Assembly: GCA_021018995.1 (NCBI GenBank)
Contig: CM037587.1
Coordinates: 14,323,366-14,387,365, forward strand
From: Chloranthus sessilifolius
Taxonomy: Eukaryota; Streptophyta; Magnoliopsida; Chloranthales; Chloranthaceae
DNA length: 64,000 nt
Direction of reading: 5' to 3'
Part shown: in pieces, positions 54,394 to 64,000 of the stretch
Numbering within the stretch: position 1 is the first letter of the stretch
Layout: every line of letters begins with the position of its first letter
The notes under the pieces: generated by a model
Databases searched by the model: none
Seen by the model: only the letters and a program-made list of their open reading frames with translations
What the model was told of the DNA's origin: nothing
Program-made: the position numbers and the translations under genes

Positions 54394-56777
54394 ATGCACA
54401 CTAGGTCTTCTAAAGAAAGAACTTTAAAGCCTTTAAATTCAGAGATCGAACGCGCTTGCCGGTCAAATCGTAAGGACGCTAGATCAAGGCAGAAATTTTT
54501 AAGGGAATCATCAACTGAAGTCAGTATGACTGACAACATGAATGGGCAACTTGAACAAGAGAAAGAACCAACATTGAGAGAACTGTTCTCTCCGATCACT
54601 ACAAATACTCCATCATGCATTGTATAATCAAGGCAAAAATTTTTAAGGGAATCATCAACTGAAGTCAGTATGACTGACAACATGAATGGGCAACTTGAAC
54701 AAGAGAAAGAACCAATATTGAGAGAACTGTTCTCTCCGATGACTACAAATACTCCATCATGCATTGTATACCCCGCCACACTTGGTAGCCGATTTGAAAT
54801 TCGTACAAATGTCATTCAAATCCTTCCAATCTTTCATGGCATGGAGAGAGAAGATCCATACCAGCACGTCAAAGACTTTGTCGAAGTCTGCTCATCTGTT
54901 TACCAAAACTTCAGCGAAGAATCTGTTAGGCTACGCTTGTTTCCTTTCTCTATAAAGGATAAAGCAAAAGCCTGGTTAAACTCTCTACCATCGGGATCCA
55001 TAACCACCTGAGATTAGATGGTTAAAAAGTTTCTGTCAAAGTTCTTCCCTATGGCGAAGACTAATGTCCTTAGACGTGAAATCAAGGATTTCACGCAAGA
55101 GGAAGATGAGAGATTATATGAAGCTTGGGATAGATTCGTGGATCTTTTACTCAAATGTCCACACCATGGATACTCAAAGTGGAGACTGGTTCAGTGTTTC
55201 TACAATGGACTGAGTCAACCAAATAGACATTTGGTGGAGTCAATGAATGGCGGAGGATTCCTGAGTCTTAAGGAAACTGAATCTTATGCTTTTCTAGAAA
55301 AGCTTGCTGAGGATTCTCAGCACTGGGATTTCACAAAGACTCGGGAACAACCAGTCAAAGCCCGTGATCAAGCCAGGAGTTCAACCAAGAAAGGAGGACT
55401 ATACGTAGTAAAGGATTCCTCGGATTTGATGGCTAAAATTGATTTCCTCACTCAACAAGTGGAGGAATTGAAATTAAAGAAGAATGTGCATATGGTAAAT
55501 ACACAACCTGAGCCATGTTCAATTTGTGCAAGTCCAATGCATATGGCAGATGATTGTCCTTCAATGCAGAACTATCATGAAGACACATCTGAACAGCTAA
55601 ATGTTGTGAATAATTATGGGCGGAATCGAAGAAACATTTTCAATGAGAATAACCTAAATAGCAGGAGATACCACCCAAATTTCTCATGGAAACAAGAGAA
55701 TCAAAGAATACAGCCCAGGAAGCAGGGGACGAACTTTTATCCCCAACAAAATTTCAACCAAGGACCGCAGCAGAACTACGGTCAAGGGCAATTTCAGCAG
55801 CAAGGGTTCAATAACCCGAATCAATTTCAATATAATCAGAATCAGGTTGGGCAGCCAAGGCAAATGAACCAGAATTTTTAGAATGCACAACCAATGGGAG
55901 GTTATCAAAACCAACCACAGTAAAATTTGTGCCAATATTTCCACCACCTGGATTTAACATTCCACAGGGAAATACTGCCCAACGTCCTCATACACAAACT
56001 CCTTCTACTGAGAACCTGATGAAACTCATTCATTCTCACACATCCTCAATCTTTAAAATAGAGACCCAAATTGGGCAATTGGCCACTTTTCTCTGTGAAA
56101 GAGAAAAAAGATTGTTTCCGAGCCAACCAGTTCCTAACCCAAGGGGCCAAATGGTTGTTAAACAAACATCAACTTCAACACAAGAGGATGATCAACAAAA
56201 AATTTGGGTGATCACAACATTAAGATTTGGAAAGCAGGTCGAGAACAAAGTAGTGTTGCCAGAGGAGGAAAAGTCTGATGGAGAGAAGAAATCTGAGGAG
56301 AAAGAAGAAATTGATGATAAAGTACAAGCAAAAGAAACATCAGAAGAAAAGAGTGAACAGAAGAGAAGTTTTATTCCTAAAGCACCGTACCCACAAAGAT
56401 TGATGGCACCACTGAAAAATCGAGATGAGGAAGGAATAAATGAGATTTTCAAGCAATTAAAAATTAATATTCCTTTCCTAAATGCCATCCGCCAAGTGTC
56501 GGCTTATGCTAAATTTTTGAAGGAATTGGTCACAATTAAAAGAAAGACAAATATTCTGAAAAAGGCTTTCTTAGCCGAGCAAGTTAGTTCAGTGTTACAA
56601 GCAAAGCTCCCGATCAAATACAAGGACCCAGGTTGTCCTACAATCTCGATCATCATCGGCGATAACCGTATTGATCAGGCCCTTTTGGATTTAGGAGCAA
56701 GTGTCAACTTGTTGCCTTATACTGTGTACAAGGAGCTCGAGAATGAGAACTTAAGGCCTGCGTTGACCCTTGATTAG
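54394..56777 (+). mobile_element. Athila-type gag and protease region
   Basis: Gag text such as FHGMEREDPYQHVKDFVEVC (about 54832-54890) and WDRFVDLLLKCPHHGY (about 55126-55173) is the conserved gag core. A short CSICASPMHMADDCP near 55519 is the zinc-knuckle region. A Q/N-rich stretch follows (about 55735-55880), then an acidic/lysine coiled segment (about 56270-56350) and the aspartic protease motif ALLDLGASVNLLPY near 56680, where the family norm is DLGAS. A 145-bp direct repeat (54483 and 54628) lies near its start. Fossil, partly open. Confidence 0.85.
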
Positions 56778-59700
56778 GGATCGGTCCGTAAAGATCCCTC
56801 GTGGAATTGTGGAAGATGTCCTCATCAAGGTGGATTCTTTCTACTTTCCTGTGGATTTTATTATTTTGGACACTGAACCGGCATCAAATTTGAAGAATAA
56901 CATTACAGTGATTCTAGGAAGACCTTTTCTAGCAACCTTCAATGCACTGATCAATTGTCGAAATGGGATCATGAATCTGTCATTTGGGAATATGACAGTG
57001 GAACTCAATATTTTTAATATTGCCAAGCAGCCCATGGAGGATGATGAACATACACAAGCATGCATACTCGATGAAATCGTTGAAGACATATTTCGTGCAT
57101 CCGAAGCTGAAGATCCTTTAGCAGCTTATCTTGCGCATTTCGGAGAGAATTTTGATGTGGATCAACTGATCCAAGAAGTGAATCACATGTTGGACTCCAC
57201 ACCACGTCTGGGAGAAGAAAAGGAAATAGAGTGTGGAACTCAAATTGAATTAATCAAGGAAAAGCCGAAAGAGGAGGAAAAAGTGTCCTTAGAATTTAAA
57301 CCTCTTCCGAAAAATCTCAAGTATGTCTACCTGGGGGAGAATGAAACTCAACCCATTATAATATCATCAACATTGGATGCGCATCAAGAAGGCCAGCTCA
57401 TGAATGTACTCAAAGAGCACAAAAGTGCCCTCGATTGGTCGATAAAAGATATCAAAGGCATTAGCCCCACGGTTTGTATGCATCGAATCTATTTGGAAGA
57501 CAATGCTAAGCCTTCTAGGGAACCACAGAGGAGAATAAACCCTATAATGCAAGACGTGGTCCGAAATGAGGTAATCAAACTTCTAGATGCTGGAATTATA
57601 TACCCCATCTCTGACAGTAAATGGGTCAGCCCCACACAAGTGGTCCCTAAGAAATCGAGAGTCACAGTGGTGAAGAATGAGGAAAACATACTAGTCCCTA
57701 CAAAAATTCAAACAGGGTGGAGAGTGTGCATTGATTATCGAAAGTTAAATTTGATGACGAGGAAAGATCACTTTCCTCTTCCGTTTATCGATCAGATATT
57801 GGAAAGATTGGCCGGGCATAAGTACTATTGCTTCCTCGATGGCTATTCCGAGTATAACCAAATAGTCATTGCACCTGAGGATCAGGAGAAGACCACTTTC
57901 ACATGTCCTTTTGGTACTTTCTCCTATCGACGAATACCGTTTGGGCTTTGTAATGCACCAGCTACATTCCAAAGATGTATGCTGAGTATTTTTTCGGATA
58001 TGGTCGAGCGATTCCTCGAAGTCTTCATGGACGACTTCTTGATCCATGGAAACAGTTTTGCTGACTGTTTGACTCATTTGTCACTAGTGCTTGAACGATG
58101 CTAGGAGAATAATCTTGTTCTTAACTGAGAAAAATGTCACTTTATAGATAGAGATGGCATTGTTTTGGGACATATCATATCGTCCCAGGGTATCGAGGTC
58201 GACAAGGCCAAAGTTGATTTAATTGCCAATCTACCACCACCTAGGACAGTGAAAGAAATTAGATCTTTTCTCTGGCACGCCGGTTTTTATCGGCGTTTTA
58301 TTAAAGATTTCAGCAAGATAGCGCGAGCGCTATGCAGTTTACTTTCCAAGGATGCCCCATTCGTTTTTGATGATGAATGTTTGCGAGCCTTTGAAACTAT
58401 TAAGGCCGAATTGATAAAAGCTCCAATAATTCAATCTCCGAACTGGGACTTCCCGTTTGAAATCATGTGCGACGCCTCTGATTATGCAATTGGAGCTGTT
58501 CTGGGGTAACGAATAGAAAAATTACCGCATGTAATCTACTATGCAAGTCGTACTCTCAACGATGCCCTGTTGAACTACTCGACCACTGAAAAGGAACTTT
58601 TGGTAGTAGTTTTCGCGTTGGATAAATTTCGATCCTATTTATTAGGATCTAAAGTCGTGGTATTCACAGATCACGCTGCTCTGCGTTATCTGTTCGCTAA
58701 GAAAGACGCTAAGGCACGTTTAATTAGATGGATCTTGTTGCTGCAAGAGTTCGATTTGGAGATCAAGGACAAGAAAGTCTCAGAAAATATGGTGGAAGAT
58801 CACTTGTCACGAATAATTATTGAGAGATCTGACGAGCCTGTTCCGATCTTGGAGTACTTTCTGGATGAACAGTTGTTCAGGATTGATGGTCCACCTTGGT
58901 ATGCGGATCTTGTCAATTATCATCTAGTCACCGAGAAATTACCTCACCATTGGTCGAAGAATGAGAAATCTATTTTCTTAGCTCGGGTGAAACACTATTT
59001 TTTCGAAGATCCGTACTTATTCAAATACTGTCCTGATCAAATCATACGAAGATATATTCCTGAATGTGAGCAACCACGAATCATCTCGTTCTGTCATGAG
59101 TTGCCTTGTGGAGGTCACTTTAGTTCCAAAAAGACTGCCGCAAAGATCTTCCAAAGTGGTTTTTACTGGCCGACGATATTTAAGGATTGTCATCAGCATT
59201 GCAAATCTTGTCACAACTGTCAAATGCTGGGCCGAATCTTAAAGCGCAGCATGATGCCGCTCAATCCAATTTTCAAAGTTGAATTATTTGATGTTTGGGG
59301 GATCGATTTTATGGGTCCTTTCCCGAATTCGTTTGGAAATACGTTCATTCTTGTCGGTGTTGATTATGTCTCGAAATGGGTAGAGGCTGTGGCGTGTAAA
59401 TCGAATGATCACAGAGTAGTGATCAAATTTCTCAAGGATAAAGTGTTTTCTCGTTTTGACATTCCACAGGCGATAATCAGCGATGGTGGAAAGCACTTTT
59501 GTAATAAAGTGTTCACCCAATTAATGAAGCAATATGGTGTCACGCATAAAATCGCTACGCCATACCATCCTCAGACAAGTGGCCAAGTTGAAGTCTCTAA
59601 TCGGGAACTTAAGCGGATTTTAGAAAAGACAATCCATCCGAATCGTAAAAACTGGTTGCTAAGTTGAATGACGCTCTATGGGCGTATCGAATGGCGTTTA

Positions 59701-60186
59701 AAACTCATGTCGCCGTATCGGTTGGTCTTTGGTAAAGGATGTCACCTCCCGGTTGAGCTGGAACATCGAACATTTTGGGCCATTAAGTCATTAAATTTTG
59801 ATCTCTTGCAATTTGGTACCCAAAGGAGTTTTCAAATAAATGAATTAGAAGAAATCCGTGCTGATGCCTATGACTGTGCTAAATCGTACAAGGATCGTAT
59901 GAAACGGGTTCATGATCACTCTATTCTACGAAAATCTTTCGTTGTTGGTCAACAGGTTCTACTTTACAATTCCCGACTTCATCTATTTCCGGGGAAACTA
60001 AAAACCCGTTGGAGTGGCCCTTTCAAAATCTCTCGCATACTCCCCAATGGGGCAGCTGATATTATCAACCCGAAACATGGGAATGTTTTTCGAATTAACG
60101 GTCAACTATTGAAACCGTTCCTTGAGAATACAATTGCATTCTCTGACACTCTTCCTTTGAGTGATCCAATTGCTCACCCTGATTGA
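56770..60186 (+). mobile_element. Athila-type pol: RT, RNase H, integrase
   Basis: RT: WRVCIDYRKLNLMTRKDHFP near 57718, FLDGYSEYNQI near 57832, IPFGLCNAPATFQRC near 57935 and the catalytic FMDDF near 58026. RNase H: CDASDYAIGAVLG near 58470 and [11 protein letters not shown] near 58661. Integrase: the HHCC zinc segment from HELPCGGHF (about 59095) to CKSCHNCQ (about 59200), the catalytic core with [11 protein letters not shown] near 59299 and [11 protein letters not shown] near 59473, and [15 protein letters not shown] near 59558. The C-terminal part continues to 60186, with [14 protein letters not shown] near 59986. All motifs are those of Athila-like Ty3/gypsy pol. Largely readable but broken. 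Confidence 0.88.
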
Positions 60187-61655
60187 GCAATTCACTTGGT
60201 CGAGCTATCGACTTTAAACTAGCACTCATTGGGAGGCAACCCAATTGTGTAGTTTCCGTTTGGTTTCGTTTAGGATTTAGGTTTTATTTTATTTTATTTT
60301 TTTTCTTATGTTTATTTCTAGCATTTTATTTTTTAGTTTAGGTTATTTTTTTTTTTAATTCCCTAAAATAGTGTCACCATATTCCCTTCAATAAATTTTT
60401 GGTCATGTTACAATTTGATGCACATATTCTCTGCACCTGATCTTTGTATTGAGATACTTTTTCAAACAGGTTTGGGGGTGCGCTACTTCTTTCAGTCAAT
60501 GCGGACATTGTCATCTTTAGGTTTGGGGGTATGATTATCTATTTTGTGTCACTTATTTTTCTATTAAAAAAATAATAATAATAAAATAAAATAAAATAAA
60601 ATAAAATAAAAATTTTTTTGAAGTCATCATGCACATTATTTTACGATTGTTTTCAAACTTTAGTTGATGATGCATGTGAATTAAATTTTGAGAATACTGA
60701 TGTCATATTCTGATTACTTGTATTTAAGATGATGAAGCTTAATGTGATATTTTATGGATAATTTTAATATTCATGCTTAGAATTTTTACACTTATACCAT
60801 GCTAAGACTTAGAAATCGATGAACTGTTTTGAATGTTGAATCTTAGGTTCTTAGTGGAGACTAAACCCAGTGAGCTTTAGAGCTAATTTCTCGTCATTGA
60901 TGAGTGAATACATAAACTCGGAGTTTTCTTTGAATACAAATTATTTTGTACAATCTCATACATTTTATTTTGGCTTCTGACTTTGCATGAAATCAAATTC
61001 ATATCATTATGTTAGAATGTACTGTATATCTACTCAAGACAAATAGGCAAGGTTACCATCTTTTAAGGATATAATTGAAGGCCATCTTTGGCTCGTTTGT
61101 GCTTAAAATACCCCACCTTATATAAATTTATCCTTCTAGTACCCCTTTGAGCCTATTGAAAAATTTACCTTTATACATTCTTTGATAAGCCACGTTAACC
61201 TTTAACCCTTCACCATTTCTGAAAATTCAGCTTTACCCTTCTTATTTCTGAGAAATTAGGAACGAGGGATGAAAATGAACGAAAAGAGAGTAAGTGGAGA
61301 GATACCGAGTTGTGGTGTTTACTGAGAGTGTATGGAAAAAAAAAAAAAAAGAAAAAAAAAATTGTGAAAAATAATGAAAAATATGAGGTGCTTCAAGAAA
61401 AGAAAATTCAAAAGAAAAAGAAAGTTGAGAAAAGTAGAAGAATATTAAGAAAAATAAGTGAGAGATTAGAAAAGAAAAAGAAGAGAAATAGAAAAATCAA
61501 AAAGGTGTTTCCTTTCCGATTTCTCAGAAATTTTGAATCCCAACTTCCAATTCTTTCTTACCCTTACCTGAGCCCCATTACAACCCTAAAAAGACCTTCA
61601 TGATCTGATCTTGCATTGGTAACTGCCTTGTGGAGAGTAAATATGTGATGCTTAT
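60187..61655 (+). mobile_element. Athila-type 3' non-coding region
   Basis: GGGAGGCAACCCAATTG follows pol, a hallmark of this lineage. Two GGTTTGGGGGTG/T tracts (about 60469 and 60521) resemble polypurine tracts. A T-rich segment and an AATAAAATAAA array (60567-60611) follow. From 60800 the text corresponds in reverse to 35857-37270. No env-like frame is seen. The region ends near 61655 without reaching an LTR. Confidence 0.7.
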
Positions 61656-64000
61656 CGACAACACTAGGGAACCGTTAAAGAGCGCACTCGTCATAAGTGA
61701 TTGCCCCGACTTCGCTGCAACTCCACTCTCGGGCATCCCGACTAGCGCGACACATTAAAGGCCGAGATCTCGTGTTATCCATAGTCACGTCAAGAATAGG
61801 CTCTTCCAGCGAATCGAAATCGAAAAATAATAAGAAAGCCTTAGGAACTAAGTAAGTTAACACCATCGTCAACCAAGGGAAATACTCTAATAACAAAAAT
61901 TTTCAACCATGAAATTTTAGACAGAACCAAAACTAACAACGGTATACCAACCAAAATCAAGGTGCTAGTCAGCAAAGATACGCGAACTAAAACCAAGGCC
62001 AGAATCAAAGTCAAGGCCAATACCAAAACAGGAACCACTACCCTGACACCTATCAGAATAAGAACACGATACAAAACCAACTGACCCATGCATCGAATTA
62101 TAATAATGTACCCCCACCGCAAAACTTCAACCCAGCCAGAGGCCCTTACCAACTAAAGCGGGAACACTATCTCCCTTTACTGGATACGATTCCTAATATT
62201 TCTCGTCTACTTAATACTCAGAATCTCCTCTGATTCCCGCAGGAAAAATCTCGCCCATGGCCTGCAAATCTTGACTACAGTAAATATTGTGCCTTCCATC
62301 GATATGCGGGACACGACTTAGAAGATTGTTGGGTCCTTCGGGACGTGATCTATGATATGAACGACCAGAATCAAATTGATCGGGAAGCGCTTAAAAATCC
62401 TAATCCTAATAATAACAAACCCCAACAGAATTTAGGGATCATAAACAACTCTATGCCTAACCACAACCAAGCAACATCGGCCCAGGTCACTACCGTGGAT
62501 CTCCCTGGTCAACGTTCCTTCCGGCCTTCTACCTTAATCACTTGTATCCAGCCCTATGCCACTTCTGCCACACCAGCAAAAACTTTTTCACCCCTACATT
62601 CCTCGGCCCTGATCACTCGAATCGCCCTGCCGAGCCCGCCTCCATACCCAAAGTTCACTCAGATATGAGTACGTTCCTTTAGGGCCAGGAGACCATTCCT
62701 CCGCTGTCACCCACCAGAACCTTCAACCCCTCCAAATCCTGAACCAACATCTCCACCACTCCCTTCATCCGATTCTGAATCCGAGTACAGAGATCACGTT
62801 CTCCAAACTGCAGCCCAAGTTGCCGCATCGGTTGAAAGTGTCACCCATAAGACTCCAAGACAAGACAACGAAACAACCACCGAGCATTCACTGAATCTGA
62901 AAGAAAGTGGGCCAAAAAAATATCCTGACCTATGCGAGGCACTGGTCTCTATTTTCATAGAAGAGGAGGATTACACACAGTATCTCCTACCTTTGAACAG
63001 TGTCGTGCAAGCACACGGTTCGACCCCCAATTTCACTCGCTTCACAAACACATCGACATCGACTCGTGTCGGGTCTAGCCAGCAACCGACGTGCCCGATT
63101 CTCAAGTCAGGAACCAATTACCCACCTCCTCCTTTCCCTCAGAGTAAGGATTTCACGAGCGTACAACCGCCAGAAGGGAATGTGAGGGAAAGAGAAGTCA
63201 ACTTGCCTCCCCTGCCTCATATCATCCCCCCACCAATCCCTGCACCTCAATCACTCCAACCACCTGCACCCAAGGCTCATCGGCTAGGCAAGGAAGTGAC
63301 ACTCGAGCCAGGACAAGAATATGACCTTCTGTGACACCTCCAGAAGATCCTGACCCAGATATCCATACTAGAACTCATCAAGAAATTGCCTGATCATCAC
63401 CGGTTGTTGATAAGAACACTTGAAGACACACAAGTAGATGAGCATACGACTCTAGATGAGCTTCATCAAATCGCTTCGGTCATGGCGTAACCTCTGGCGC
63501 TCACTTTCATAGATGCAGACATGCTTAAAGAGTCACTCCGTGAAAGTGCGACCCCCATATATCTCACGATCATAATTTGAGGATTCTCTGTACCACACGC
63601 ACTAGTTGACATGGGAGCAGGACTTAACATCTGCCCTCTCACCACATTAAAGACTCTCGAATACATAGAACAAGACGTTAGACCCTCCACCCTGTCACTC
63701 ATAGCTTATGATGGCTTACATCGTTTCGTGAAAGGAACTATTAAACTCCAGGTTCGCCTCGGACCTATGATGAAAGACGTTACTTTCCATGTTTCCGATT
63801 CCGTTAGTACATATAACCTCATCTTAGGAAGAAAATGGCTAGAGTCCATGAAGGCTGTCACATCCACATACCATCAATGCGTTAAATTCCCATACGAGGA
63901 CTCCATTGTCCGTATATACGCTGATGCACCCCTCCAGGAGATAGACACTGATTACACGACAAGCATACCAACCACTCACGACTATGTATTGAACACGGGC
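61656..64000 (+). mobile_element. Ty3/gypsy (Tat/Ogre-like) gag-protease, cut by window end
   Basis: Gag text from about 61660; zinc-knuckle-like CAFHRYAGHDLEDCW near 62291; a long proline-rich linker (62450-63330); protease region with HALVDMGAGLNICPLTTLK at about 63598-63654 and YNLILGRKWLESMK near 63812-63853. The order and the LVDMGAGLNICP form (family DSGSSLN-type) place it in the Tat/Ogre branch, similar in layout to 41600-43750 but a different copy. RT and beyond lie outside the window. Fossil, broken; it replaces the expected 3' LTR of the Athila element at its left edge. Confidence 0.75.

Larger units (their letters stand above)
51655..61655 (+). mobile_element. Athila-type Ty3/gypsy element, best preserved in the window
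   Basis: 5' LTR about 51655-53395; primer site 53405-53422 (TGGCGCCGCTGCCGGGGA, tRNA-Asp type); repeat-rich leader to about 54390; gag about 54394-55920; protease, RT, RNase H and integrase about 56600-60186; non-coding 3' region about 60187-61655 with GGGAGGCAACCCA and GGTTTGGGGGTG tracts. The 3' LTR is absent: the sequence passes into another element near 61655. Long stretches of gag and pol remain readable, with about half a dozen breaks, so it is younger than the other LTR elements here but not intact. No env-like frame was seen. Confidence 0.88.

Noticed and set aside
60187-61655. An env-like gene after pol in the Athila-type element
   Set aside because: The 61310-61603 frame is lysine-rich from A-runs, and no transmembrane or signal-peptide pattern is present.

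Overview
The window is nuclear DNA of a flowering plant and is almost entirely nested transposable elements. Evidence for a plant: Athila-, Ogre/Tat- and chromovirus-type Ty3/gypsy elements, one with the tRNA-Arg-type and others with tRNA-Asp-type primer sites; Ty1/copia elements; L1-type LINEs, one with a fused plant-type RNase H; a tRNA-derived SINE; and hAT, PIF/Harbinger and Mutator-like non-autonomous elements. I cannot tell which plant family. No intact host gene is visible. The only host-gene candidate is a set of short spliced-looking exons on the minus strand at 3523-4160, cut off by a copia element.

Layout. 1-1337: 3' end of a chromovirus (chromodomain and LTR). 1338-4201: intergenic DNA with a foldback element, a hAT-type MITE and the candidate exons. 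4202-12140: an old Ty1/copia element carrying a 3.0-kb solo LTR (6327-9321), which itself carries two hAT-type MITEs. 12141-18140: an old Ty3/gypsy chromovirus with both LTRs and three more MITEs, one nested in another. 18141-20246: an LTR fragment, then an inverted-repeat element holding a further MITE. 20500-23781: a 5'-truncated L1 LINE. 23782-24452: a copia pol fragment. 24869-26973: DNA-transposon remnants, including a 1.66-kb PIF/Harbinger-like element with a TAA target duplication. 28435-28866: a long-TIR Mutator-like MITE. 29553-30572: a small TRIM-like LTR element interrupted by an Ogre-type element (30573 to about 45872). The Ogre element is split by a block of two Athila-type LTRs in opposite orientation (32477 to about 37500) and by a solo LTR (39668-41109). 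46961-47152: a SINE. 47240-50068: a second L1 LINE with RNase H. 50070-51381: TIR elements. 51655 to about 61655: the best-preserved element, an Athila-type Ty3/gypsy copy with 5' LTR, primer site, gag, pol and 3' region but no 3' LTR. 61656-64000: gag and protease of another Ty3/gypsy element, cut by the window end.

The most distinctive signal is one family of short hAT-type MITEs. Seven copies lie between 2309 and 19321. Each has ends close to CAAGGATCAAAATNTCGG and 8-bp flanking direct repeats; five of the seven repeats are perfect. None was found in the rest of the window. Several sit inside retrotransposons, which gives an order of events: copia, then solo LTR, then MITEs; and chromovirus, then MITE, then MITE in MITE.

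All LTR elements here are treated as fossils. Coordinates without an exact end motif are approximate.
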